This document shows, piece after piece, positions 1 through 11,689 of a stretch of 64,000 bases of DNA. The translations under genes and the position numbers were made by a program. Under the pieces are notes generated by a model that was given only the letters and a program-made list of their open reading frames with translations, ran no database searches and was not told where the DNA came from. Positions within the stretch are counted from its first letter, which is position 1; each line of letters starts with the position of its first letter. The DNA comes from Aquatica leii (lineage: Eukaryota > Arthropoda > Insecta > Coleoptera > Lampyridae), in NCBI GenBank assembly GCA_035610365.1, contig CM069435.1, positions 62,183,389 to 62,247,388 on the forward strand. Direction: 5' to 3'.

Positions 1-1554
1 TAGAAATGCACTTTCTTCGATTTAAACAAGCTTTAAAAAATCCTAATTGATTAAAGACTTTTTTAGAGACGTCTACAATCTTTATAGTTTGCACCGATAC
101 TTGATGATGGCGAGATTGTAAATCAAAAGTGGTTATAAACGAAGTTTGTCTAACATTGTAAAGTAGGTTGTCAAAACACGATAGAAAACCGTTATCGGCT
201 ACGGTTACTGCATTTAACGTACAAAATTCAATGCACGCTTTAATCTTCTTTTAAGTTAGAACCACAAAAGCGTAAAGTATTTTATATATAATATTATTTA
301 TAATTTAACCGTTGTTTTATCGAATCCGACATACGGTATACAACATAGAGTTTCATCGATCAGTTTGACAGTGTGTTCTATAAAAAGCGTTTGTTTGTCG
401 CTGAAACTAAAAAAAAACATCGTTAAAGTATAGAAAGTTATCAAATTGCGCTTTTTCAGAATTGCTAAAAGCAATTCCTTTTTAGGATTTCGAAGACAAC
501 TCGTGTTTCGCAAATGTGTTAGCAAGAACTGAGAGAAAAGTTTTGTTCTTTTGTTTAAATTGGAATTGATCTAGTGGATTTTCAAAGAAAAACCACTAAT
601 TAATTATTAGAAACATTTATCATAATGTCAGGAATTCCTAAAAAGTCTATACTTGACAAAATCTTACTGCATTCATGTTTAGGAAGAGCAAGTAATTAGT
701 TTTGAACTGATTTATCTTGAACAATAATGGGAATATCAAAACTATGTGTTTTAACGATTTGTTAAACACTATCAGCAAATGTCATCGTTATCATTTTGAC
801 AAAAAAGCTTTTTTTTAGTCCCAAATACTAACAAGCAAATGTTACGGAATTTTATTTGTAACTTAAAGACAAGCGACTAACTCAGTACCTAATACAGACC
901 TTGTTTAAACATGTCGATCCTTAAAAAAAACAAATTGACAAAACACAACTTCTAACAACAACATATTTATTTTAAACAAAAGAAAATAGGCGTTATATTC
1001 AACTGAGAAAGAGGTAGACCAATAAGTATTATAGCTTCGTCGACTAATATAAAAATATCACAGCTATAGTATCGATGTAGACCCTTTCCTTCAGACAACA
1101 CACCATACTAATTATATTCAATTGATGCAATTAATTTTAAATGAAATATAATTATTACTTGATCAAACTATCTCGTCTACTATGTAGTCGCAAAATAAGT
1201 AGACAATACACAATGATAATAATAAATCGAAAAAAAGTAGTATATAAACACAAAAACCTACCCAACCGACCATTCTTTGTCAACAGTAGTAACTTCTACT
1301 ACCACATGCGTGGTACATAAACTTATGTACAGAAGAAAAATAACAAAGTAATAACAATAACAATAATAATAATAATAAGAATAATAATGTTTATTGTCCA
1401 ACAGAAACAATTTTGTAATTACAAGACAATTTACAAATAGATTATATACAATGTGTGACTTGCTATACGTAATGCGCACTGATACACTGGTAATATTACG
1501 ACTGATTGTACTTATCGAAGAGTTATAAAGTAAAGTCGTTTTAGAAAAAGATAT
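1..1554. other. No gene recognised; AT-rich DNA
   Basis: I see no convincing coding signal here. The open frames are short, AT-driven and match no family I know. An (AAT)n-like run near 1350-1389 is listed separately. Confidence 0.5.
1350..1389. repeat. AAT/AAC-type trinucleotide microsatellite
   Basis: An imperfect run of AAT and AAC triplets with a few interruptions. It creates the tyrosine-rich open frame on the minus strand, which I do not consider coding. Confidence 0.8.
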
Positions 1555-2450
1555 TTATAATGTAACTGAGTTGCGGGAAGGGTACCTAAGAGCAGAGAAA
1601 TTAAGAAGTGCTAGTAGATTAGAACAATCGATTTAATTATTTATTAATTTAGAAAAGAAGATCACACTGTTGATGATTCTTCTTTGCTTAAGAGATTTTA
1701 CTTTAAAACTTGGTAATAAATTAATGAGAGAATAGCCTCTGACTAGATATGTGTGATCAATTTTGAAGGTCAAAGACTTCTTTGTACCGATTCAAGGATA
1801 TGTTCTTGATATTGAAACTGAAGGTACCAAATCAGCGAGCAGTATTCTAGTTTTGATCTGACTAATGAAAAGTATAAGGTTCTAAGCACGATAGGGTTTA
1901 AAAAGTCCTTGCAACTACGTATAACAAAGCCTAAAGTAGAAAATGCTGAGCAAGACATATTGAGAATGTGCTCAGTAAAACTAAGATTAGAGCAGAAGCG
2001 TATTTCTAAATCCTTGATTTTGTGACTACGAAACAACAGTGACGAGCTTATTGCACAGTTAAACTGTATAGTGTTGTACTTTCATGAATATGACACTACT
2101 TGGAATTTATGTGTGTTTGGTGTTAAGCGATTTAAATGACACCAGTTTTTAATAGGATTGATATTGTTTTGCAATAGAACACAAATGTCTTCATTAGAGA
2201 TAGAGAGAAGTAAATATTTTAACGTCATCAGCAAAAAACAAATGTCTAGAGTAATGCGATACTGATATTTCAGAAACAAGTGTGAATCTATTTTTGTCCT
2301 TTCCGATTACATAAATAAGATGAACTTTACAGGTTGCATATCCCGGAAACAGCCGGGTACAAAAAACCGCATGACAATCCCACGAAACTTCCTGGAACGT
2401 CGCGTAATTAACCCAATTGCCAAATTTGACCAATACTCAGAATACGTTTC
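1555..2450 (-). pseudogene. Jockey-like non-LTR retrotransposon reverse transcriptase remnant
   Basis: The minus strand carries, in order, pieces of the C-terminal half of a Jockey-superfamily reverse transcriptase. An FADD catalytic box sits in the stretch reading HLFFADDVKIF near 2210-2250. A segment reading IKNWCHLNRLTPNTHKF lies near 2090-2160. The connection region at 1770-2036 includes LYFSLVRSKLEYCSLIW. A C-terminal stretch (SLKQRRIINSV, then LLALLNFSALRYPSRNS) lies near 1580-1700. The pieces fall in different frames with several stops and frameshifts, so this is a dead, 5'-truncated copy. No endonuclease, poly(A) tail or target-site duplication could be defined. Confidence 0.8.
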
Positions 2451-4400
2451 ACTTAGCACATCCGCAAAAATCGTAATACAATAACTACAAAAAAAAAATT
2501 CAATAGAAAGAAAAACTCCTTACATTTTCTAAAATATTACTCAGATACACAAACGTTCGCAGCGGTAAAAAAGATATAATGGCCGTTAGTTGCTGTGTTT
2601 CTACCAGTAAAGTGAATTGACAATCAGTAGCAGCATGTAAACAGCGCAGCCGTTGATTGTAATCTACAATAAATATTTTTGAAAAACAAAATAACTACAT
2701 CTAACACAAGTTTTATTTAGAAATCAATAAAAAATGTATTAAGTAATATATACTGGTGTTTAAATCAAATTAAAAACAAATAATATTATATCTTACTATA
2801 TATTGTTAAACCATATAGTAACATTATGGCGGCTTCTTCATTACGTTATTTAGCCAATGAGCCCCCAAAAAAATACTAAAAATTGTTTTATTATTAATTT
2901 ACAATTGCAAATATATGTTTTGTTTTGCTTATTCTGAAGATAGACAAATTGGCTTTAAATATAAATCTTTTATTAAGTAGGAATGCGTTTTTAAAGTTTT
3001 AATATATAAGTGACTCTTTTGTAGTATTGACTACCAGCCACCACTGGACTAAGTTATTAACTAAAAACGTAGAATAAAATAACTTACCCAGTACGTCATT
3101 ATGCAAGTAATTGGCGTTTCTGAAACAATAAAAACAAAATTATTTAATAGCAGAATAAATTTTGATTGAAAATGCTAAAAATAAATTTGAACTATTTATG
3201 TAGAAATTTACTGTTACCACATTACGAAGTGAACGAATTTATGTCATGTTAGATAAAGCACTAAAGTGCACAATATTAAATTCTATTTAAAAATTATTAT
3301 AAAGTTTTAAAATAAAACTTTGTTTTTTTATTAATACGATGCAATTTAAACAATATTAATAAATATAATAACAAACAAAAATGTGTTAAAAAAATATAAG
3401 TCAATAAGGTACAAGTTATATCTAATTACATAATTTTTGTAGAAATTAACACACCTCTTATGAATAGTTATTACTCAATTAATCATAAAGTAAATTACTA
3501 AAATCTCAGGGTTAAACTGTATTGTAAAAGCAAATATTTAAAGGAGATAGTTAAACACGAGCATTTTGGACTAGTACCAATTGCATAATTACAAAACCGT
3601 TAATACCGATTTACCAATGTTTGTATAAAGTGTTGATGATTATTCTTATCTATAATTGAACACTAGCTGAAGCTAATAAACTTAGTCGCATATAATTTAA
3701 TCTTAAAACAACTGCAATAATAAAACAAACATATAAACGTAATAAATAAAAGCTTGATGAAACAAAGATCGTGTTAAGAAAAATCGATGAAGAGCCAAAT
3801 GACAAAATAAATAAAATAAATTCTGTTGAACTGAAAGAAAATCTCTAAAAAATTGTATATGTAACATACGAAATGTATACTATTACAGCAATCTGATTTC
3901 TTCCATCCTTAACAGAATTGGATTTGTTTTTTAGTTTTTGTATTGCAATTCTATACATTTGTTAAAACGTTTTTTAAGAGTACTTTTAGTAACAGTAATT
4001 TAAAACTTGATTATGCACTATTGTCGGTAATTTATAAACGATTACATATTAAAATTTACTAAAAAATTAGAATGTAAAATTTAAAATGCAGGAACTTTAA
4101 AATAAATTACAATTTAATTAAATTCAATTGTAACCAGTTTTAATTATGATGAGTACACACCGCTTTTCCTACAATATCAATTTTGTTAAAACTTAAAATT
4201 TGAGGAAACATTTATAGCATATAATTTTTTAATAACAAATAGTTTTATTAAATATTTCACAGTCGTATTTATTTGGTAATTAATTTGTTTAAACATTTAG
4301 ATCTAATTAAATATGTTTTGAAAAAAGTTCAACATACATCTGCACTACCTAAAAAGGCGCAGCAGCAAGGTCTATTTTATCAAATACTGTTGATGTTTGC
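2451..4400. other. No gene recognised; very AT-rich spacer
   Basis: Long A/T runs and no open frame of note on either strand. I could not identify a mobile element here. Confidence 0.5.
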
Positions 4401-4469
4401 ATATTGATAAGTATATTGTTTAAAAGGACGCAGTTACTTGTGTAAAAAGTAGTTTTTTAAGCAGTTGCA

Positions 4470-4720
4470 ATGGCTGATAAAAAAATTCTTACAGCGTTGT
4501 CAATATTGTTTCTTATATTAAACGTTGTTATTCTTGCAAATGGTAATGATTATAACAACCTATACTTTTAATACTAATTTTTTTTGTTTTAGGATTTTTT
4601 AACACTTGCAAAAAACAAATATTTTGTGATCTTTCTTGCTGTCTTAGTGGAAGATGTAAAGGATTTTGTACTAATGATGTCTGCACATGTGCACCAACCT
4701 GGTCTCCGTATTATAAATAA
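4470..4720 (+). CDS. Defensin-like secreted cysteine-rich peptide (CS-alpha-beta type), gene 1, two exons
   Basis: Exon 1 is 4470-4542, a 50-bp intron with GT and TTTTAG ends is 4543-4592, and exon 2 is 4593-4720. The intron is phase 1. The predicted product has 66 residues. Residues 1-24 form a typical signal peptide: a short lysine-bearing start (MADKKIL), a leucine/isoleucine-rich core, and ILANG at the cleavage region. The mature part has cysteines at residues 30, 36, 40, 41, 46, 50, 55 and 57. Taking 30, 36, 40, 50, 55 and 57 as the core gives C-x5-C-x3-C-x9-C-x4-C-x1-C, the spacing of invertebrate defensins with a CS-alpha-beta fold. Cysteines 41 and 46 are extra and could form a fourth disulfide. 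Family knowledge suggests an antimicrobial or related secreted role; activity is inferred only. A TTTAAAA stretch lies about 45 bp upstream of the start. No AATAAA is obvious close downstream. A gene of the same plan lies at 14493-14746. Confidence 0.68.
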
Positions 4721-5012
4721 CGAAATTTTAATGCAAATGTAATACATAGTATAATATTTTTTTTAGTATTACATTAGTAAACTTTAAAAGTATGTGTAAC
4801 AACACTTTTATTTAAAATTGTTATATAATTAACTAAAAAACTACATTATATTACAGTGTAGTGAAATTGTCAATCATTTACGGTAATTTTTTTAGTTTTA
4901 AATGTAGCAATATGATTTTGTATTATTAATATTTTTTTGAATATTTGATAAATATTGCAAAAATAATCTTTATGTGAAGTATTTATTAAATTTTTTTTTG
5001 ATTTATTCAATA

Positions 5013-6560
5013 CTAGCTGACTCGGCGAACTTCGTATCGCTTCAGAATCAATAAATGTTGTGAGAACTTATTAACTAAATTTAAATGCAGTTTTTAATTA
5101 TGGTAAAAATTAATTAAGCTCAATAAACGTACAAAAATCAAAATAAAATGGAAATTCAAACACATCGAAATTAATATAATTTGCGTGACAGCGAACAAGG
5201 CACTTTCTTTATTGAAGCGAATTGAAATGATTTACGTGGCATTGTTGCACTACTTTCTGTTAAACTATTTGCTAGATGGGTTGAACTCGGGTCGATTCCC
5301 TTCATTGAAACACATTGTGACGACATTTTTTGTTTTGTTGTCAGGTGCGAGAACGAACAAAGCGGATAGTTTGCTGGCATGCTACGTACAATTGACTTTG
5401 CGAGAAACATTCATTTTCTAGATTCAAGCCACAAACACTCATGGATTGGTTTTTCGATTTCTTGATCGTCATTGCAAATGCAAGATGAATCGAAAACTGA
5501 ATTCGTTTAAACTCGAATGACAAATCGGTTGGGATCATCAAAATTCTTCGAATGAGAATTTCCTCAATTTTAAAATTTCCTTTGAGTATTGTTGCGTGAA
5601 TCACATTGCCCATGCGTCTTCTTACCAACAAACGCGATCCGTTCTATAGTTTTTGTTGGTTCAGATATCAAAACATGATAACTACCGATCCAAGCATTAG
5701 TTATAAATTGTGCGGTGGCAACCCAGGAAAATACAATAAATTTAAAAATTTAATTTAGATAGTTGATTGTTTCGTCTTTGTTTGTTACACAGTTATTAGA
5801 TTTGGAAGAATGCAATGGATCAACAATTTAATTTTGAGTTGTAAAATTTTAACTGATTTACATTTTTATTCTTTGCCACAAAAATTTTTCGTTTGCTCAA
5901 ACAATTGTTATTTTTGTGGTTAGCAATGCTAATTAAGAACACTTTGTTAATGAGCTCGTCCTTCGTTAAGACAAAATTGCAAAAGTACGACGATCAAACA
6001 CACAGTCAAAAATTACCGAATGGATTGATTGTTGATACGTGCAAAATGACAAACAATATAACTTTTTACAATGCGCACTTCATCAAACTCAACTTCTTCA
6101 AAATCACTTTTTGGTAATTAATCAAATGCAAATGTAATAACTTTCAAAAACTGAATCAAAATTAATAAACCGCGGCGGAGGCCTGCACATCTAGAAATCA
6201 GCTGTCAAAGAAGAATTGACACAACGCCATCTAATGGAATTACCAGAACCAGCGTACAACGCCATGTTAATTTTTGTTTCTGTCGTATATCAGAAGTTAA
6301 TTTTTTGTGATTTTCTTTTCCAATGCGACTGAGACAAACTTAAAAAAACGACATCGAAATCAGTTCTTAAAATATCAAAAAAGCTTTGCACGCAAATTTT
6401 TTTAGAAAATGAATTTCTTTTCGTGAATTTTTTTGTTGTTTTAATAGTTATTCTACTATTCGGGGCAGAGATAAATCCAACAACTGAAAGATCATAAAAA
6501 TAGGTTCAACCGTTTTTGAGTTATAAATAGTGTTACTAATCCGACTTTGTTTTATAAGTG
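5013..6560 (-). mobile_element. Helitron remnant (rolling-circle transposon), minus strand
   Basis: Read on the minus strand, the element ends at 5013 with CTAG followed by T. Eight bases before that is a hairpin (GCGATACGAAGTTCGC). A hairpin followed by CTRR-T is the diagnostic Helitron 3' terminus. Just inside lie the last ~130 codons of a Helitron PIF1-type helicase. The other end, near 6560, shows an AAAGTCGGATTAGTAACAC stretch and then TTTATAACTCAAAAACGG, which I recognise as a common insect Helitron 5' region. The element is internally deleted and has no Rep/HUH nuclease. The exact 5' TC base was not fixed. Confidence 0.72.
5250..5640 (-). pseudogene. Helitron PIF1-like helicase, C-terminal remnant
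   Basis: The open stretch 5341-5631 (minus) reads through MLVRRRMGNVIHATILKGNF, RILMIPTDLSFEFKRIQF, then FAMTIKKSKNQSMSVCGLNL and SQSQLYVACQQ. These match the C-terminal motifs of Helitron PIF1 helicases, whose usual form is FAMTINKSQGQSL. The Q of the helicase motif is lost here (KSKNQ). A frameshift near 5345 moves the final segment (LAPDNKTKNVV, near 5300-5330) to another frame. The copy is inactive and lacks all upstream helicase motifs. Confidence 0.8.
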
Positions 6561-6887
6561 TTATATAATTTCTTATTTTACAACAAATTGCGTGACACTA
6601 AACATGTTTATAAAACGAGATAAACAATTCAAAAGAACACGGTGCGTAGTTACGTGCTAGATAGTACAACGCTATTGCTTAAAAATAATTTTTGCTAAAA
6701 ACTTGATCTTTAGCACCAAGTCCTAAAATGTATCAAAGTGCAAAAACGGAGTTCTGGTACGTCATTAAAGTTAACCTGTTCGTAAGGTAAAACAAATGGA
6801 TACAATTTTTCAAATTATTATAAACTGCAATTGACGGCAGGATTCTATTTGTGATCAATTTATGTTGAATTATACTCGCTTGTACTA
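6561..6887. other. Spacer between Helitron and Penelope-like element
   Basis: AT-rich sequence. No coding or structural signal recognised. Confidence 0.5.
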
Positions 6888-7080
6888 AAAACAGTTTTTT
6901 AGACATAAAAGTTTCACCATGAAACATATTAAAGTTTTTTTTAGGGTAATTGGTGTATATATTTAGACCAATTTAAATGCAAGCTTTCGAACTTGGGCTA
7001 AGTTCTTCGTCAGGCAAAATTAAATTAATTTGACAATTGTAAAACTAAGGTAAATAAAAACAATAACTCGTAAGGGAACT
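6888..7080 (-). repeat. 3' pLTR of the Penelope-like element
   Basis: Direct repeat of 11690-11876, at roughly 80-85% identity by eye. It contains the hammerhead-like motif at 6970-7026. Its inner edge runs into the end of the endonuclease frame. Confidence 0.75.
6970..7026 (-). ncRNA. Hammerhead-like ribozyme motif in the PLE terminal repeat
   Basis: Minus strand. Stem I is formed by AATTTA and TGC upstream pairing with GCA and TAAATT downstream. The core CTGACGA fits the CUGANGA consensus. Stem II is GAACTT/AAGTTC around loop AGCCC, followed by GAAA. Stem III is minimal and palindromic (AGCT), as in PLE hammerheads thought to cleave as dimers. The cleavage position would follow ...GCTT before GCA. 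A caution: there is one extra A between CTGACGA and stem II, so activity may be weak or absent. Hammerheads inside pLTRs are an established PLE feature. Confidence 0.5.
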
Positions 7081-7650
7081 AGATAATAGATAACAATATT
7101 TAGCTACAGCATGTTTAATAATTGCAATAACTTTTCTAATCTTTCTTGATTTCCAGTTCTTTGTTTTAGAAATTGTTTTAGTTTTCTCAAAGTTTATATC
7201 ATAAAGAGTGTCAAGTGCATGTTCGGCAGTGGCAGACTTGGTAGGTTGGAGTAAACGATGATATCTTCTATGTTCTTTTAATCTCGTATCTATAGTTTTA
7301 CCAGTTTCGCCAATATATACCTTGCCACAGGTGCATAGGACTTGGTACACTCCACAGGTATTGTAAGGTACTTTGTCCTTTATAGGATACAAAAAAAATT
7401 TAATTTTAGTTGTAGTGTTATAAGTTACTTTTATCTTATGTTTACTTAGTATTCTTCCAATTTTGTCATTTATGTTGAAAACAAAAAGTAGAGTAAAAAA
7501 GTTTTGGTTAATAGTTGAATCGTCTGTTAAGGTAGGTCTTGTCTTTGATCGAAGAAACTTTTTAATTTGTTCTTTATTAAAACCATTTCTTATAAAAGCT
7601 TTCTGAAGGTGTTCTAACTTTGAAAGTGTTCTAATTCTTCTTTGTGACAA
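7045..7650 (-). pseudogene. PLE linker and GIY-YIG endonuclease domain
   Basis: An uninterrupted 201-residue stretch that was the C-terminal part of the PLE polyprotein. Residues 1-80 are the linker (LQKAFIRNGFNKEQIKKFL and an NQNFF... segment). From about residue 100 comes the GIY-YIG nuclease: GVYQVLC provides the GIY-type strand and KVYIGETGKTIDTRLKEH provides YIG plus the conserved Arg and the EH helix. This nuclease nicks target DNA for reverse transcription at the 3' end. The upstream join to the RT is broken by stops near 7655-7860 and by the solo LTR, so it is not expressed as one protein here. The C-terminus is mutated (the frame ends in a hydrophobic run overlapping the pLTR). Confidence 0.85.
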
Positions 7651-7654
7651 ATTA

Positions 7655-7855
7655 TCGTTGCACGATTATATAATGTGCAAATCGTCCCAAGTTTCTGAGC
7701 TTGGTGATGATGAGAGTTTGCGTTTATGTATTATTCTGTATGTGTTGACTTTCGATAAACTGAATGTATTAAAGTACCGTCTGGCTCTATTTTTACATCA
7801 AGAAAAGGTAAGGTACCATTAATTTCTTTTTCAATACTAAATTTTATGTTTGGAT
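7655..7855 (-). pseudogene. PLE reverse transcriptase C-terminal segment
   Basis: The minus strand encodes remnants equivalent to the segment seen better preserved at 11969-12240. These include a [23 protein letters not shown] stretch and the downstream TYTE...NANSHHHQAQKLGTICT region. It has in-frame stops. It is cut off at 7856 by the inserted LTR. Confidence 0.75.
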
Positions 7856-9208
7856 TGTTACAAGATTCTAGTTGTTTACAAACCTACACGGTCAACTCGC
7901 TGTAGGATTGAAACAATACCTGTCGGAGACAGGGAAGGTTCAAATGACTTTATTTTAAAGGGCGCCACATCTTTTTTCGCAGAAATAGCTCCTGCTAGAT
8001 CAGCACAGGTGGTTCGAAACTTATAAAAAATTTTTAAGGTTTGTAAAGCTGGAGGACATGAAGAAAGAAACCAAATCGTTAACAACAATTGCACTTTAAT
8101 TAATGTTCGAAAGATAACTTAAATTAAAATTTGAGTCAACAATAATTAGAGGTATTTTGATAGCATCATAGTAAATACATTTAGTCCGAGTACAATTATA
8201 AGTAGCTACAAAAACATCAGAAGTATCGGAAACTTACACTACACTTAAAACAAAAGTGTAACAACCAAAACATACAAAAATCTTTGGTAGTAAATGACAT
8301 TATTAATGATAATAATTGCCAGTTGACGTAATCAGCATGCGATAGTAATTTAACTTAAACTAAATGAATAATAGTAATAAGAAGCAAATCAATTTGAACG
8401 TTTCGACACGATTAGTAAATATGATTATTGATGAGTAGCACCGTAGCGACAGCGAATAATTAAAATCAAAAATTGACTTACTAATATTCCAATATACTTT
8501 CAGAAAACGTGTTCCTACTGGCGTCCTGTAATCAAACATCCTGAAAACAATCGTGTCTACCTGGTGACTCATAAACTACAACAGGTAAAAAGAAACATTA
8601 AAAAAAAAGGTAAGAAAACCGAAACGTATCTTATGCTGTTACAATAGGTCTTTTCGTCCAAGATGGTTTTAGGGATCAATTGCCGCTGAAGGGAAATTCA
8701 ATTTTGTCTGGTACATATGCCCTTCCGTACAAGGTGATATTATTTAAAGGTCAATTGCCTCCGCATAGAAATTCTGCCCTTGTATCGCAGCGTTCATAGG
8801 TCTAAATCCTCCTATTATAACTTTTCCTTCGTAGATTTTAAACTTGACCAGAAACTAGGACAAAAACACCTAGATTTGGGATGTAGCAAATGGCGCTAAT
8901 AAAAAGACATAGAAATTACCTTTTAATAAAAAAAAATTGAAATGACTTACCCTGCGTGGAATAAATCAATTAATTATAGATATTTTAATTACACATCGTG
9001 TCAGAACACGTGTATGTTTTAAGAAAACAGTTTTAAGTTACACAGGCATCAAGTTATAAAGCGAACGATGTCAAAGTAAAAATGACACCAGTCTACTCAA
9101 TCGCAAGAAACCAACGATGCTCGATAGATGGCGTCGAGAAATGGAAAAGTAATTTTAATTCAACCAATATATACAGGGTAGTGCATTTTTAAGTTTATGC
9201 ACGTAACA
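7856..9208. mobile_element. Solo LTR (family A), 1353 bp, inserted in the PLE
   Basis: It begins TGTTAC and ends GTAACA, a perfect 6-bp inverted terminus typical of retroviral-type LTRs. The flanking 4-mers are GGAT (left) and GGTT (right), a 4-bp target duplication with one later change. Removing the LTR restores the PLE sequence. A related copy with the same termini lies at 49888-51359. They share blocks near the start (TGTTACAAG...GAACC/AAACC, then ...GGGCGCCA), in the middle (AAAACGT...CTGTAAT) and near the end (a TCG-TAGA-GGCGTC block). There is no internal region or second LTR, so it is a solo LTR produced by LTR-LTR recombination. The small open frames inside are not considered genes. 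Confidence 0.75.
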
Positions 9209-9976
9209 GGTTGTTAATTGTTAAGGCATTGAAGAAACATTTGTAGTTCATCTACACCATAAAACCAAATCGCAAACATATCATTTACATATCTAAGCCA
9301 TAATTTTGGTTTTTTAGATGCAGATTTTGATGCTTCTTCAAAATGTTCCAGATAACAATTAGCCATACATAGAGAAATTAGCGATCCTATTGCTATACCA
9401 TCAATCCGTTTGTAGTATTCACCATTAAACAAAAACAATGATGTTGTCAAACAATCAAATAATTTGATAGTATTATCATCAAACTGTCGTTGTAAAAGAC
9501 GTAAAGTATCAAGTATTGGTACTTTAGTGAACAACGAGGAGACATCAAAACTAACCATTAAATCATTTGAAGATAATTTTTGTTGACAAATTACTTCAAT
9601 AGAATGTTGTGTGTTCTTTATAAATAAACTACTCAAGCCAATGTAAGATTTCAGTATAGCATCTAAATAGTTAGATAGTTCATAAGTCGATCCAATACAG
9701 CTAACAATTGGTCGAAGAGGTGTATTTGGCTTATGTATTTTAGGTAATCCATAGAACCTTGGAATAAGAGGATCTGGTGGTGTTAGTTTCTTTATGGTTT
9801 CCGTTGATAAATTATTTTCTTTTAATAACTTTGTTGTTAATAATTTGAACTTGTTATTGGGATTTTGAAGAAGTTTTATGTGAGATGTGGGATCATTAGA
9901 TAAGCTGTTAGCTTTGTTAATGTATTTCTTTTTATCCATTAACACAGTAGCTTTTCTTTTGTCGGCTGGTACAATA
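9209..9976 (-). pseudogene. PLE reverse transcriptase, central catalytic part
   Basis: A 243-residue open stretch (9214-9945), with the reading sense extending to 9976 (IVPADKRKATV). Motifs in order: LIPRFYGLPKIHKPNTPLRP, the PLE signature before RT motif 1; IVSCIGSTYELSNYL; SFDVSSLFTKVPI with the first catalytic aspartate; GIAIGSLISLCMANCYLEHF; and LRYVNDMFAIW, where the usual YVDD box reads YVND. That loss of a catalytic aspartate would inactivate polymerisation. LTR insertions bound the segment on both sides. Confidence 0.88.
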
Positions 9977-10991
9977 TGTTATGTTAAAAATTAGTAGTTC
10001 AATTCGCGAGTATAAACATTTCTCTTCAAGTATGAAATTTGTCTTTAGAATTCGCTACTCTTTCGTCAAAAATGTCAAACTTTAGATAACATTTTTACCT
10101 TTACTTCCTGTAAGATGATCGACGAACTCTGTACTTTAACGCCCGGTGCAATCTTTACCGTTTCACGCAAATATACAATTACATTTGTAAGGCTGAATCG
10201 GGGTAAGTGGTGTAAATTTTTCTTTATTAGGGGTTTAATTTGATTCTGTGCTAATTGTCTGTAGCGGATTTTGCACACCCACCCCATGATTACCGTTATT
10301 GCTGATCATAACTAGCAGGTGACCTAGTTGGAAAACTTCCATGACGTCACGTTATTGATAACGTTATTTCTTATACACCGTCAAGGGTTTTATTATCCCT
10401 TTTTTAGGAGATGGACTACGACAAAAACTGGAAAAACTTATGCTGTTAAGTCGAAGGGAAACGCTGCGCATTTGCTAAAGGGAACCTTTTATTTGTGTTA
10501 ACATTATATGTTAGTTTATATTAGGTTTAATATTACTTTTGAGGTAACTTAAGAACTGAATTAGCTAATCCCCTACTGGATAAAACCTAACTGTGAGTAT
10601 TACTATTTGAATTTTTTTTTTGATTTGTGCTTCGGTGGTTATGTCGCTTATGACCGTACGTGCATGTTAGATTAACACAATTAATAATATTTTTGTGCTT
10701 CACAAACTCTTATGCAGTGCGCGTTGAGTCTTAAAAGCTTAAATTGTTTGTTTGTCTACGAATATAAATTCAGACGTTATGTTTATGTAAAAGTTTAGAC
10801 CGACAGGGTCAGCTTGTCGCTCACTATTCGACGCAACTTATAATCAATTCAACCCACGTATTTAAATTTGCGAAAATCTATATTGATGTACCTTCTTCAT
10901 CTTCTGAGATAAAATAAATATATATTCTATGTCATTACTTCGGTGGTGTTATTTATTCTTTTCCAGCTACGGGTAGAGTTAGACGGTTACA
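9977..10991. mobile_element. Solo LTR (family B), about 1015 bp, inserted in the PLE
   Basis: This segment has no PLE similarity and starts TGTTA and ends TTACA. It is flanked by AATA (9973-9976) and AATT (10992-10995), read as a 4-bp target duplication with one mismatch. Excision rejoins the PLE reading sense exactly (LRNNNSLII to VPADK). It carries AATAAA-type signals near 10913, as LTRs do. It shows no similarity by eye to LTR family A beyond the ends. No internal retroelement region is present. Confidence 0.62.
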
Positions 10992-10995
10992 AATT

Positions 10996-11620
10996 ATAAG
11001 ACTATTGTTATTTCTTAGGTCTTTTAATGCTTGGTATTCTGAACTGGTTAGATTCTTCTGTGAAAGTTTCGTTCTTCGTAGTATCCTGATTGTTGCAAAT
11101 CTAATCTCGGCTGCTTCACGATCTGGAAGATGACTGCTTTAATGTTGAAAATAAAGACCTCTTCTTGAAGAAGCAACAGCAAAATCCAAACCTTTGGACA
11201 AAACAGAACGAGCAGTATCGGATAGTTGATAAGAACTTAAATTAACAGCCAGTTTATCATTTTTATAGTCAATGTTTTTGTATGAATTTGTGACTTGTTG
11301 GTTAAATAAATTATTAATTTACTTATCTATTTAGATCTGGTACCATTTTCATGATTTTTTAAAGAGCGATACAAAAGATCTTCAAGAAATTTCCAGTCAT
11401 CATTTGACAATTGTTGGCGTAAGCGTATTTTCAAGTCATTAACTTGTTTATCAATTTCATAAAATTTACTTTTAGTAGTATGAATCACATTTTGTAGGAG
11501 GGTTAAACTTGCTTTTTCACAAATCTTTTTAACTCCCGGATTTTGGATGTGATGTTTGATTTTTATGAAATTAGAATTTAAATTGTTAGATATAGATCGC
11601 TTTAAAAAGTTTAATAACAT
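10996..11620 (-). pseudogene. PLE N-terminal region
   Basis: From 11620 the minus strand opens with MLLNFLKRSISNNL and a lysine-rich region ending near 11327. After a broken stretch it continues with LAVNLSSYQLSDTARSVLSKGLDFAV near 11180-11270, the conserved PLE motif with the LSKGL(N/D)FA core. It ends with EIRFATIRILRRTKL and LTSSEYQALKDLRNNNSLII (10992-11090), which runs into the RT across the LTR insertion. In-frame stops occur near 11140 and 11327. This is the RT-upstream region of PLE proteins. Confidence 0.75.
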
Positions 11621-11689
11621 AGTTAGTTTACCTTTTTTTCCAATAATTTGACGTTTTGTAAAACAGCTTTCCCATTTAAGCGTTTTATT

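Noticed and set aside
298..525. 75-residue minus-strand open frame
   Set aside because: No motif, no splice context, and composition expected by chance in AT-rich DNA.
5893..6117. 74-residue plus frame inside the Helitron
   Set aside because: No match to Helitron or host motifs, and it is in the opposite sense to the helicase remnant.
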